DNA of 64,000 nt from contig NC_088649.1 of assembly GCF_964019385.1 (NCBI RefSeq), positions 10,906,525-10,970,524 on the forward strand. The letters are read 5' to 3'. How positions within the stretch are numbered: the stretch's first letter is position 1; each line of letters starts with the position of its first letter. The notes under the pieces are model-generated. The model was given only the letters and a program-made list of their open reading frames with translations, was not told where the DNA came from and made no database searches. This DNA is from Sycon ciliatum. Its lineage: Eukaryota; Porifera; Calcarea; Leucosolenida; Sycettidae. This document shows positions 11,107 to 21,536 of the stretch, one piece after another. The translations under genes were made by a program, and so were the position numbers.

Positions 11107-11455
11107 TGTATGTGGCCAGCTGTGTTTGATGGTACGGTACGGTACGGGAGACGGTGTCGTATTACCCTCCATCGTACCTGTCCCGTACCTATCCCTACCG
11201 TACCGTACCATCAAAGACGGCTGGCCACAATGCATATTCAAATAGGGCTTTCAAATGCAAGATCATAATGTGAAGCAACTTGGAAGAATTAGTATGTATG
11301 CGAAGTGTATCGGGGGATGCATGCAGGGCGCGATAGTGCGGGTTCGAATCCCAGGTTATGTCTTAAAAAAAAGAATTTTTAAAGACCGGGGGATGCATGC
11401 AGGGCGCGATAGTGCGGGTTCGAATCCCAGGTTATGTCTTTAAAAAAAGGAATTT
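11107..11455 (+). repeat. Dispersed B-box repeat, copy 3, with internal ~75-bp duplication
   Basis: Forward copy of the 9295-9535 repeat. The stretch around CGGGGGATGCATGCAGGGCG and GTGCGGGTTCGAATCCCAGG occurs twice in tandem (about 11312-11387 and 11388-11455), each copy with GGTTCGAATCC. Confidence 0.7.
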
Positions 11456-11692
11456 TTTAAAGAATTTATAACATCCCTATGCTCTTTTTTGTCTAGGTCA
11501 TCAAGGCAAAAAAGCATAGCGTAGGGCCCTAAGCTTCCAAGCTCTCTCGTTATTAGTTTGTACGTGAAGTGTGTGGGTTACAGTGAGGGCTGCGTCCCAC
11601 CCGCCTCAGGCTACCTGTGTGGATTCACAGGAAGTGTGAGTTACGAAGTCTGAAGAAAATGTTGAACGGTCTCTGCTGGGATGACGAGTCGA

Positions 11693-11766
11693 CTACACCA
11701 TAGCTCAGTGGTTAGAGCATCGCTGGCTACAGGCGAGGGTCCCTGGTTCGAGTCCTGGTGGTGACA
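11693..11766 (+). tRNA. tRNA-like sequence (pseudo-tRNA or SINE head)
   Basis: TAGCTCAGTGGTTAGAGCA gives a perfect 4-bp D stem (GCTC/GAGC) and an A-box-like sequence. TCGCT/GGCGA gives an anticodon stem, GGTTCGAGTCC a B box, and CACCA/TGGTG most of an acceptor stem. The T stem has a central T-T mismatch, two acceptor pairs are lost, and position 33 of the anticodon loop is not T. The amino acid is therefore not assigned; a decayed tRNA or tRNA-derived SINE is more likely than a working gene. Confidence 0.45.
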
Positions 11767-11860
11767 GTCAATTTTTTCTTCTGACTTTTTCCCGTTTGTG
11801 TCTTTCCCTCAAACCAGTAAATTATTATTTAATATTATTAAAGAGTCGGCGTGGAGAAAG

Positions 11861-12683
11861 CAATATTATTAGTGCAATTAAGAGTATAATCGATGCAGAC
11901 ATGGCCAGACAACAACGAGTTCATGGAAATTTTTATGTTTTTTTTATGTTATTCAAAATCACATCAGCATTACATAAACCTATTATGTAATGCTGTAGCA
12001 CTTTCTTTTTTTGTTCACACTTTTAATTATGCTGTTATAAAATGTTCTATTTTTTGTACACAGTACCCTCAGTTCCGATATTATTCACTGATGAGCGGAA
12101 CACGAAAATCGATTTTGAATAACATAAAAATCCTTAAGGTTACGTTTGGTTGGTCACATTCCCAAATGGGAATCACTTGGAATCACTCGGAATCATTCTC
12201 GCTCGTTTGGTTGGTCAAAAAAGTGCGTTAGGTTGGTCACATTCCACATGATTCCAGAATGGGAATCGCTGAGAATGATTCTTTTTGGAGAATAATCATT
12301 CCACCTCACATGCTGGAATGAGCATTCTCATTCCGGAATCAAAAATGATAATGGCTGCGATGAGCCAAACAATGTAGCAACAGGTTCAAGTGCCTCAAAT
12401 CATGCACTCAGAAGTACCTTGACTCTCTCAAGGAAACTAGAGTCGGGTAAAAGAAAAGACAGCCGCCGTTCCACAACGACATCATGGAATTGCTATGTCA
12501 AGTGATTCCTAATTGATTCTGGCGCGTTAGTTTGGTCAGGTGATTCTTGCCGATTCCCATTCCAGAATGGTTCTCATTTACATTCTGAAAATGCCCAACC
12601 AAACGCAACCTAAAAATGTCCATGAACTCGTTGTTGTCTGGCCATGTCTGCATCGATTATACTCTTAATTGCACTAATAATAT
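11861..12683. mobile_element. Element with ~66-bp terminal inverted repeats, hosting a MITE
   Basis: The left terminus (AATATTATTAGTGCAATTAA.. to GAGTTCATGGA) and the right terminus are perfect or near-perfect inverted repeats of about 66 bp. The interior has no recognisable transposase and contains a second element at 12138-12610. Superfamily not assigned. Confidence 0.75.
12138..12610. mobile_element. MITE with GGTT(A/G)CGTTTGGTTGG termini, TAA duplication
   Basis: GGTTACGTTTGGTTGG at the left and CCAACCAAACGCAACC at the right, flanked by TAA (12135-12137, 12611-12613). It is rich in internal GGAATCA/TGATTCC repeats. The TAA duplication fits PIF/Harbinger. Confidence 0.75.
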
Positions 12684-12796
12684 TATTAAATTTTTGATAT
12701 GGCAATCCCCACGGGCCTTCATGAATACACAAAAACAAACCGTTTTATAGAAGAAGAACAAAAGGACCAAGGAATTACAAGTTACGCTATAATGTC

Positions 12797-13025
12797 CACT
12801 AACACTAAACAACCAGCTCATGCGATAACATTGCACGACACTGACCGACGGTACTGACGTTCTACAACTAACTCAGTAACTGGCTAACCTGAGCTCTAGC
12901 ACATCTTCGATGCGCACTCCAACAGCCTTCCAACTTGGAAGGTTATAGAAACAACACAAGGAGGGGAAGTTGTAGAACGTTAGTACCGTCGAGCAATGTT
13001 ATCGCATGAGCTGATTGTTTAGTAA
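12797..13025. repeat. Foldback element containing a diverged piece of the 593-bp unit
   Basis: Arms of about 60-75 bp (ACTAAACAACCAGCTCATGC.. and its complement ..GCATGAGCTGATTGTTTAGT) enclose a centre that includes ACAGCCTTCCAACTTGGAAG and GAGGGGAAG, related to the 593-bp unit. It is an independent palindromic relative of the array at 7000-9290. Confidence 0.7.
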
Positions 13026-13035
13026 CTGGTTTTAG

Positions 13036-13062
13036 CAGGGAGTCGTATTTTACGACTCCCTG
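13036..13062. repeat. Perfect 27-nt hairpin
   Basis: 12-bp perfect arms (CAGGGAGTCGTA / TACGACTCCCTG) around TTT. Related sequences occur at 15772-15792 and, less perfectly, 23962-24000. Confidence 0.8.
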
Positions 13063-13809
13063 GTTTTTAGTAACTTGGCTCTCCATTCGAGTACAAACCG
13101 TTTGAGTACAATTAATTGGCCACTTACTTGTATTCCTTATATGGATTTCTTCCTCAGCTATTTGGATCACTGGTTCAAATTCTCTCTCTCTTTCTCGAAA
13201 CTACTCGTGCATTTCGTCCTCGTCCCCATATTTTCTCCAGCACATCTCAGCTCGTACGATAATGCAGAAACGTATACGGTACGGGATATCGCCATTCATT
13301 CACAACAAATGTCGCCTTGGATTTCTGGCCTGTATTGTGAAACCACACACGTTATGCCAGCAGTATGTGTCGTCATTCGTCAATCACAATTACCGAGTGC
13401 TTGCTTCAGCGCATCCTCAACGTGGTGATGAAGAGCTAGGTAACTGCCCGGCTGTCGTTCGTCGCAACAAAGCGAAGGTGATTCAAGAAGCCAATACTTC
13501 CAAGAGGACTGAAGCGGAGGAACTCAAGGCTGAGGCTGACAGCACTAGCACTATGAAGCGTTTCAGCGGCTTCAGGTAGCCAGTGAGAAGGGCGCAGTTC
13601 GAGCTGGCTAACTGTTACTTGCCGCCCTCTCGCAGCATACTCTTTTCGGGTACACAAGATGGATTTCGGCGATGGTTTCTGCCTTCGGTATCGATGGCAG
13701 CCGACACATTTTAGCATCACACTGTCCATGTGGTCAACAATATACCGTCTGCCATGCACAACATGTACATGTATCTTGTCCCATGGGTGGATACATTATA
13801 ATGTGCCAT
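13063..13809. other. No recognisable gene
   Basis: Contains open frames of about 105-117 codons without any family resemblance I recognise. Nothing is called. Confidence 0.4.
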
Positions 13810-14653
13810 TAGGCTTTCCCCAAATCGGCCGGCCCAAAAATTCGCCGAAAACATATGTGCCATTACCGGTATGCTTTCCCCAAATCGCCCGGCCCAAAAA
13901 TTCGCCGAAAACGAGACTTATCGAAAAATCGCTGAGCTTTTCGCCGATTTTCAAGGGCGCCTTTGAGAATCGCCGAAAATCTACCAAAATGGTGTTGCAA
14001 AGTGCGTTTACGAACGAATGATGTTGCTGGCATGACAGCTCAAGCTCTCTACTTCAGTATTAAATTTTGTAAGTTGTAGTACTAGTGTGTTGAGGTTGTG
14101 TGACTCGTGGCCTCTCAAGCAAACAATCATTATCCATGATTACAAGTTGTAGGAAGATTGTCACTACAGTCAACTTCGCTAATAACGACTGCGGATATAA
14201 CGACAATTCGCGAATAACGACATAATTTTCATGCCCGGAGCAAAGTCCCATCCAACTGTGACACATATAATGAGACTTCGGATATAACGACACTTCGCGA
14301 ATAACGACACTTTTCTGATGCCCCGCTGAGTGTCGTTATAAGCGAAGTTGACTGTAGTACAATCCCCAAATCGGCCGGCCGAAACATTCTCCGAAAACGA
14401 GACTTATCGAAAAAACGCTCAGCTTTTCGCCGATTTTGGAGGGCTCCTTTGAGAATCGACGAATATCTACCAAATCTTCCAATATCTCACCAATTTTGAA
14501 GCCAATATGCCAACTATTCTCTTAGCCGATTTTCGAATAAATATTATTCCAATTTTGCAGCCGATTTTTCGAACAATCAGCTGATTTTGCAGCCGAATCT
14601 GATGTATTTTTGAGCCGAGCGAAAAGCAGAATAGGCGAAGTGGGGAAAGCCTA
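13810..14653. mobile_element. TIR element with TAGGCTTTCCCC ends, hosting MITE copy 2
   Basis: TTAGGCTTTCCCC at the left and GGGGAAAGCCTAA at the right are inverted. The body contains repeated CCCAAATCGGCCGGCC and TTCGCCGAAAACGAGAC motifs and no coding frame. A fragment of the same family lies at 15597-15760. The TA-flanked MITE at 14167-14354 is nested inside. Confidence 0.65.
14167..14354. mobile_element. Tigger/pogo-like MITE, 188 bp, copy 2
   Basis: Same sequence and length as 10682-10869, flanked by TA (14165-14166 and 14355-14356). Both copies are in the same orientation. Confidence 0.85.
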
Positions 14654-14683
14654 AAACCCATCAGTACAGCATAGTGAAATCGG

Positions 14684-15115
14684 TGATCAGACGGCATCAT
14701 TTCTACGAGACTCTGTGATGTTTCCGTTGAACCACCTCTCCAACGTCTGACTGGTGAAACCTGCCGCCTAAGATCTGCTGCTCGGGAGGACAGTGCCCGC
14801 TTGGACATTGCAGTGAGCGGCCTCTGGGGCGGCAGGTTCGAACGGGCCTTCCTGGATGTGCGAGCGTTCCACCCGTTTGCTGTCTCTAATTCGTCCTCTT
14901 CTCTTTCTGCTACTTACTCTCGTCACGAGAAGGAGAAGAGGCGGAGATATGAGCAGCGTGTTTCTGCTGTCGAGCAGATATCCTTTGTTCCTGTAGTTTT
15001 TGACCTGCGCTGGAGGTCAAGACAAGGCAGCTTCAGCCCTCTGCAGACGGATAAGAAGGCGGAGAAGCCGGGTGAACCCCTCAGCGTAATACTTGCCACA
15101 ATGCCGTGCAAGTAA
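14684..15115 (+). pseudogene. C-terminal fragment of an R2-like retroelement ORF
   Basis: One frame reads ..TRLCDVSVEPPLQRLTGE, then SARLDIAVSGLWGGRFERAF, LDVRAFHPFA and YSRHEKEKRRRYEQRVSAVE, colinear with the end of the element at 26950-29090 (VEPHLQPVTGE, ARLDVAPRK, FIDVRVFNPHA, YTKHEKEKRRCYKQRV). The pattern of an Asp in a hydrophobic strand, then Asp-Val-Arg, then Glu/Lys before a helix fits a PD-(D/E)XK nuclease such as the restriction-like endonuclease of R2-group LINEs; that identification is an inference. No RT is attached, so the copy is a fragment. Confidence 0.6.
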
Positions 15116-15769
15116 AACATATGTAGTTAGTTATCGTTCGCGTTGCTGAGAGCAGCGCGTATGAGCCTGAGGGGATCACGTGACCGATTCAGCCCCAGCC
15201 ACAGAGAGAACGGTGAAACTGCCGCCGGTGCACGCTGGTGGCTGGTGCCTGCCGGAGCGTGAATCCAAGCTTGAGTTGTTTCGGTCGGTTGCTCTCTTGG
15301 CTCTAGAATTTAATGCTAGGTGCTGTTAAGTTCCCCCTTCCTTTATCTCTTTCCTATTTTCACACTGATTCTCACTCTGTAGATAATTATGTTCTGCTGC
15401 CCGTACAAGAGGCCAATTTTTACACAACAAAAAACACACAACAAACAATTATTAGCAAAAAAGAAAAGAAAAAAAGCATACAATAATGACAGGTACGGTA
15501 CGGGACACATACGGGACGTACGATACCACTCCAGCCATGGGCCAACATCAGCCATTTCCACTGATTACTGGCATTAGGAAAATCGTTACTAGTAAAATCC
15601 CCAAATTGGCCGGCCGAAAAATTCGCCGAAAACGAGACTTATCGAAAATCGCTAAGCCTTTCGCCAATTTTGGAGGGTTCCTTTGAGAATCGCCAAAAAT
15701 CTACCAAATATTGTTGCAAAGTACGTTTACGAATGAATGATGTTGCTGCATGCATCATCACCAGGGATT
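15116..15769. other. No gene; carries a fragment of the TAGGCTTTCCCC family
   Basis: 15597-15760 repeats the CCCCAAAT(C/T)GGCCGGCC..TTCGCCGAAAACGAGAC sequence of 13810-14653 and includes TACGTTTACGAATGAATGAT, also found near 14005-14020. Nothing is recognised in the rest. Confidence 0.5.
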
Positions 15770-18750
15770 TTACGACTCCCTGATCATCACGAAACCTGGC
15801 TCGACCCGAATATTGCACTTAATATTACGCGTTATGACACCTTCCGGAGGGACAGGCCCCCTGCAGAGAATAAGTCCGGGACAAGTGCAAGAGGTTATGG
15901 TGGTGTCTCTATCCTTGTTCGACAGAATAAGTTTAAGTCTGTTGCCATGCGTCCCGATCTAGCTCGCGATGGGTGCGAAGCCGTTTGGGTTCAACTCCAG
16001 CCGTATCCGGCTGCAGCTGAGCCGATCCTCCTCTGCTGCAGTTATCGTCCACCTTCTGCTAAGCCAACAGATATAGCAAGGTACTGCCAGACTCTCGAAG
16101 ACGTACTCATTACTCTTCCTCTTTCATCTTCTCACGTTATCTTGGCAGGTGATTTTAACAGCAAGCACACGTCATGGTGTTCGACAGATTCCACCAATAC
16201 TGCCGGTGCTGAATTGTATCGCACGCTCAGTCCATTTGGTCTTCACCAACTCGTCAACACATGTACATACAAATCACCATCTGGTGTCCAAGCCTGCTTG
16301 GATTTGGTATTTAGTAACCGTGCCAATCTCTCGTCTTGCGTCGAAACTGACTGCCCTCTGGGCGCCTCAGACCATGCCATTGTGTACTGCCAGTTCGACA
16401 TCCCCCTGCCTCAGTCTCCCCGCGAAATAACGTCTCAAGCTCAGGAGCCTAACCCTATGTCTTTCGATCTCCGACACGTCACACCTGCTGTGTGGGAGGC
16501 GGTCAATGCAGACTTAGACTCAGTACCTTGGAACTCATTAATATCCTCAGACGTGGACAGTGCACTTAGTAACCTGCACAGTGTCCTGCAGACTGTGCTG
16601 TCCAAGTATGTTCCCCTTCATAGCTCCCGCAAACCAAATCGAACTCCCTCAACCCCAGGGTCTACACGCAAATATCATCCATGGGTTTCCACTGAACTAC
16701 GCAAGGCTATCAAGTTGAAGCGTGACCTATTCAGCCTCTCCAAGAAATTCCCTACGGACTACAACCTATCAGCATATAAGGCACAGCGGAACCAGGTGAG
16801 ACATCTCTCCCGCTGGTGCCACCGCCAGTACATTCGTTCAATCAAAACAACACTTACCTCAGGCAGCACTACGCTTCACCAGTTTGTCCGCAGTCAGCGA
16901 TCGCACAAAGTAAAACCTGGCATCCCTGACATTGCAAGCCCTGATGGGCTGCTGGTGTCCGACAGCTTCCAAAAAGCAACCATCCTCAACAAGCAGTTTA
17001 CCTCTGTCGCGGTGCCTGATGACCCACGTTTAGTAATACCCCCTCTCCAATATGACACTCGTCTTACTCGCCAATTCACCCGCGTTCATATCACTACAGC
17101 AGATGTTCGTAAAGCCATCTCAAACCTGAAATCTGGGAAAGCGCCAGGGCTAGACGGTATCACGAACAATATGATAAAGAAGCTAGCTCCTGCGATTTCT
17201 TTTCCACTTAGCCGCCTATTTAACCTCTCCTTTACCACAGGCAAGTTCCCTACTGACTGGAAACTGGCTAAAATTGTGCCTATTTACAAGTGCAAAGGCA
17301 GCAAATCTCAAGCTAGTAACTATCGCCCAATTTCCCTCCTGTCCTGTATTTCCAAACTTTGCGAACGGCTCTTCTTCAATCAATTGTATAATCATATTTC
17401 TCCTGCTCTGGATCCCGCGCAATCTGGGTTTCGTCGTGGTGACTCGACCGCTCTACAGCTCACCAAGCTGATCCAAAACGTTGCCGACCATCGTCATATG
17501 GGGCGGAAAGTTGCCATGTGCTTTTTCGACCTCGAGAAAGCTTTCGACACCGTGTGGCACCGTGCATTACTTGCTAAACTTTCCAAAGTTTTCGGTGTGT
17601 GTGACTCAGCGCTGGGGTGGATTACAGACTACCTATCCGACAGAACGCAAGTTGTCTTTGTAGGTGGAACTCTCTCAGATGCTTCACCTGTTCTGTCCGG
17701 AGTGCCCCAGGGATCCATCCTAGGGCCCCTCCTTTTCCTAGTATATATTTGATCTTCCCAGTCATGTTGAAGGTGTGTCCTTATTTGCTGACGATACCGC
17801 ACTGCTCCGGTTCAATGAGTGTCTAGACAGGCTGCGAGACAGTCTCCAGCGCGGTATCAACGAAGTCCATCAGTGGATGACTACCTGGAGACTAAGACCT
17901 AATATCGCCAAGACTGAGATATTATTCCTGCCGAACTCAGAGCCAACCTATGCATTCACTCTTCCCGGATCCCTCACAGACCTCACAGTGGTAAAACAAC
18001 ACAAACATCTTGGTTTGGTCATTGACTCAGACTTATCGTTTAGTAGACATGTCGACTATATCTGTAGCAAAGTCAGTAAAGCTGTTGGCTACCTCGTGTC
18101 TCACTGCTCACACCTACCGCTTGAATGCATTCGACTTTTTTATCATTGCTATATTCTCCACATTTTTCTCTATTGCTCAACCGCCTGGCGGTCATCCCTA
18201 CTTAGTAAATCGTTAATGAGTACCCTGGAAGTCCACAATAAGAGGATACTCAAAGTCCTTTTCCGCAAACCATCATACTTTCCTTCTGCTGAGCTGTATG
18301 ATATGTTTAACACCTTCCCTATCTCTAGTCAAGCGGATCGAAAACTGTGTATTGTTGTTCATTCTATTCGTCTTGACAAAGCCCCACTTGCGTAAATATA
18401 ACTGGTTTCTTCCCACTCGTCCTACGCGCAATCCCTGCACTTTACCTAAAGCCCGAACCTCAGATCTCCGTTTTTTGCTGCCTATTCTCTCTGGCTGGCC
18501 CTGCCTCTATCAGTAAAATCGTCTTGTACGCTAAAGGATTTCAAGGCCAACATGAAGCTCGTGTTCTAATAACTGCTAGTTCTTCATCCACATTTGTTTC
18601 TCTTTGCCTCCAGTAATGTGTAATATTTATTTATTTTTGCTTTGTTTTTGTTTACTGCCATGGCTGGCTACCGCCCCCCTCCCTCCATATTGGCCTATAT
18701 TCTCTGGCCACGGGAAGGTGAAATAAATAAATAAATAAAATAAATAAATC
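15770..18750 (+). mobile_element. LINE (Jockey/CR1-type), 5'-truncated, endonuclease plus RT, frameshifted
   Basis: The long frame to 17752 starts inside an APE-type endonuclease (ETWL, then AGDFNSKHTSWCS and GASDHAIVYC, the conserved GDFN and SDH motifs). It continues into an RT: VRKAISNLKSGKAPGLDGIT, NYRPISLLSCISKLCERL, FFDLEKAFDTVWH and GVPQGSILGPLLFLVYI. At about 17751 the frame is lost by a small deletion and resumes in another frame with SLFADDTALL (catalytic Asp pair) and a thumb/C-terminal region to about 18395, after which it decays. The 3' end is GTGAAATAAATAAATAAA, a short-repeat tail rather than plain poly(A). The first ORF and the endonuclease N-terminus are missing. Not autonomous. 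Confidence 0.85.
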
Positions 18751-20516
18751 ACCCCTCACCGATTGGCTTTGAGCTTGACCTTCTCCTCCGCAGCTATGGC
18801 CTCCAGCAGCTGCATGATTGATTTTTCAACACGTACAGCCCCATCTGACCGATCATCCTGCCTTGATCTGCTTGTCACGAACAGCTTGAACCTCGTCAGC
18901 AGGATTGACTCTGCGCCTGCACTCGGCGCCTCAGATCATCTTCAGCTATTGTGCCATCTTGGCCCGCTTCTTTAGTCACCAATTATAGGCCAATCTCGCT
19001 CCTAAGCGTTGTCAGCAAGGTTCAGGAGAGGATTGTTCACCAACGCCTCTACACCCACATTGAGCCCCACCTACCGGCCGACCAATCTGGATTTTGATCT
19101 AAGGATAGTACTGAACTACAGCTCTCCCGCCTAGTGCATGAGATTTCCGCCAGCCGAGATTCCGGTCAGGCAGTGTCAGCATGCTTCTTTGACTTATCAA
19201 AGGCTTTTGACGCAGTCTGGCATGCTGGCCTCCTGGCAAAACTCGAGCACCTTGGTGTCCGTGTGGCATTGCCCTTACCTGGCTCACAAGCTACCTGACT
19301 CGCCGCCGACAACGCGTCAAGGTTGGCTCCGCTTTGTCATCATGGAAATCCATTCCAGCTGGAGTACCCCAGGGCTCTGTCCTGGGGCCTCTTCTTTTCC
19401 TGGTGTACACGATCGACCTCCCTCCAGCATGTACAAACTCCCACACCAAATGCAGCCAGTTCGCCGATGACACGGCACTCATCGCGACGCATTACACGAG
19501 GGATTTGTCAGTTGCATTCCTCCAACGTGCCGTGGACGCAGCAAGACGATGGTTGAAGGATTGGCATCTCCTCGTCAACACCACGAAAACCGTCGGCCTT
19601 TCCTTCCAACCCCAACACACCATCCACATCACGCTCCACTCGACTCGGCTGCAGCAGGTCCACCAACATAGGCACCTTGGTGTTACACTCCAAGACGATA
19701 TGCGATGGACCCAACACATCATAGAAACCACCAACAAAGCCAAAAAACTACTACACCAACTCCACAAGACACGTGGCACAACGAACGCTTCCAGCCTATT
19801 GTTAATATACACGACCTACATCCGACCCGTTCTCGAATATGGCAGCCTTGCCCTCTCCAACACCACACAGCAACAGCGGGACACACTGGAGAGAATTCAA
19901 CGCCGTGCTATGCGCATCTGCCTTCGGATTCCCCTCTTTGCACCAGTTCACCACAGCTCCCTCCTCCATCATGCAAAGCTCCCCACCCTTAGCTCACGAC
20001 TCCTTGTTAAACAAGCCCTACTACTAGCATGGGACATCCACCACCAAACCTCCCCACCACACCTGCAACAACCACATCTTGCACCACAACGTCAACACCA
20101 ACCATACACCCTTCGACAGACAAGGACCTACTCCATCGGACACGCACACACAAACAGGCACCGAGATTCCCCCATCAACAGTGCCCTCACCCTCTACAAC
20201 TCACTCCCTATCGACATCACAACCCAACCTCGTAGAAATTCTTTCCGAAACAATGCATCCAGTCTTCTTTTGAGCAGTACCTGTTCCTGCTCCGCGCATC
20301 CCTCTGGTTTCTGATATCTCGAACGTGTACTTAACTATCTCGATCACCCCTGCTAACGTTATTGCCCCCGCTTGTTTTTCATGATCCATTGCTTCTTGCC
20401 TCCCGGTTTATTTCCATCTAGCTGTTTCTGGCTAGTACCAGTTCTATCGCACTTATCAATCATCCTTATTGGCGTCACGCCATCGTGGAATAAAAGAATA
20501 ATAATAATAATTTTCT
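18751..20516 (+). mobile_element. Second LINE family, internally deleted
   Basis: Starts directly after the tail of the previous LINE. It has an endonuclease remnant (LGASDHLQLLCHLG, about 18920-18960), a badly broken RT start (ACFFDLSKAFDAVWHAGLL near 19180-19230), then a good frame 19334-20314 with GVPQGSVLGPLLFLVYTIDLP, FADDTALIA, HRHLGVTLQDDMRWTQHI and a long C-terminal region. The frame appears to begin at a TTG because upstream sequence is frameshifted. The 3' end is GGAATAAAAGAATAATAATAATAA. Its C-terminus differs from the flanking LINEs, so it is a separate family. Confidence 0.8.
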
Positions 20517-20734
20517 TTTGTCAGACTCTTCGACTTCCAGCCCCCTCCGAAGATGTTGTATTTTGTTTCAGGAATGTGCGTAGAGAGACCTGTCACTGGT
20601 GAACTTGATGCAGCGCAGCGAGACTGGGCGGTTATCCCGTACAGATCCCAATCTGGCCCTTGCCCAGTTTCATGAGGAATTAAATTGCGTGCTTCTGAAT
20701 CACTTGACGGCCCTGATCGAAGCCATCAAGTTGA

Positions 20735-21536
20735 AACATGATTTGTAAAGTATCTTCAAAACGTATCCGACCGCAAGTAATAATAACTGCCTTTAAATCT
20801 CAGCGAAACCTAGTCTGCTCTCTCTCCAGATCTGCTCACCGATGGTATGTCCGTTCAGTACGATCTACCTTGTCTGACGCCTCCGCAAGACCCACTCTGT
20901 ATCAGTTTGTGCGAAGTCAACGTCCTAATGTCAATCGCATGTCCATTCCTGACCTTCAGCCAGCGTCTGGATGTCTGGCCACTGACCCGGTTACAAAAGC
21001 TTCTGGGCTGAATGAGCAGTTCGCTTCAGTGGCTGTGGTGGATGATCCATCCTGGCCTTGCCCCACATTGCCTAGACACTGCTCCATTTCCTCCTCGTTT
21101 TCTTCTCTGTACACTACGACTGCTGCGGTGCGTAAGTATATCTTAAGATCCAAACCGCGAAAGTCACCAGGGCTTGATCGTCTGACCAATGATGTTCTAA
21201 AGGCCTTGTGTCCGGCAATTGCGTTTCCCATTTGCCTTATATTTAATCTTTCGTTTTCAACTGGCATATTTCCATCTGTTTTGGAAAACCGCCAAAAGTA
21301 TCCCCATGTTTAAGAACAAAGGCTCACCGTCTAACCCTGCCAATTATTGTCCCATTTCCCTTCTCAGCTGTGTATCCAAAATATGTGAACGAATAATTGT
21401 CTTTGATCAACTCTACGCTCATGTGAACTCAGCCATCAGTTCAAAACAGTCTGGTTTCTGTAGAGGTGATTCTACTGTCCTTCAACTTAGTTGGATCATG
21501 CAGGATATTAATTTTATTCTTGTCGGGACAGGGGTA
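20735..21536 (+). mobile_element. LINE fragment, same family as 15770-18750
   Basis: Encodes TLYQFVRSQRPNVNRMSIPD, TAAVRKYILRSKPRKSPGLD and, in a shifted frame, NYCPISLLSCVSKICERI and KQSGFCRGDSTVLQL, colinear with the first LINE. The order is endonuclease-RT linker and RT fingers; palm and 3' end are missing. The sequence stops where the element at 21537 begins and I could not find its continuation beyond 26733. Confidence 0.75.

Larger units (their letters stand above)
6888..11562. mobile_element. Composite block bounded by ~105-bp inverted repeats
   Basis: The left end (6890-6992) and right end (11457-11560) are inverted copies: AACGAGAGAGCTTGGAAGCT, AGGGCCCT, then a TTTTGCCTTGATGACCTA and GCATAGGGATGTTATAAATT stretch. 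Inside lie the 593-bp array, B-box repeat copies and a MITE. The block may be one compound element or two opposed copies of the dispersed family also seen at 35676-37049. No coding gene was found. Flanking target duplication is not evident. Confidence 0.55.

Noticed and set aside
13075..13759. 105-120-codon frames on both strands
   Set aside because: They overlap each other on opposite strands and show no family resemblance.
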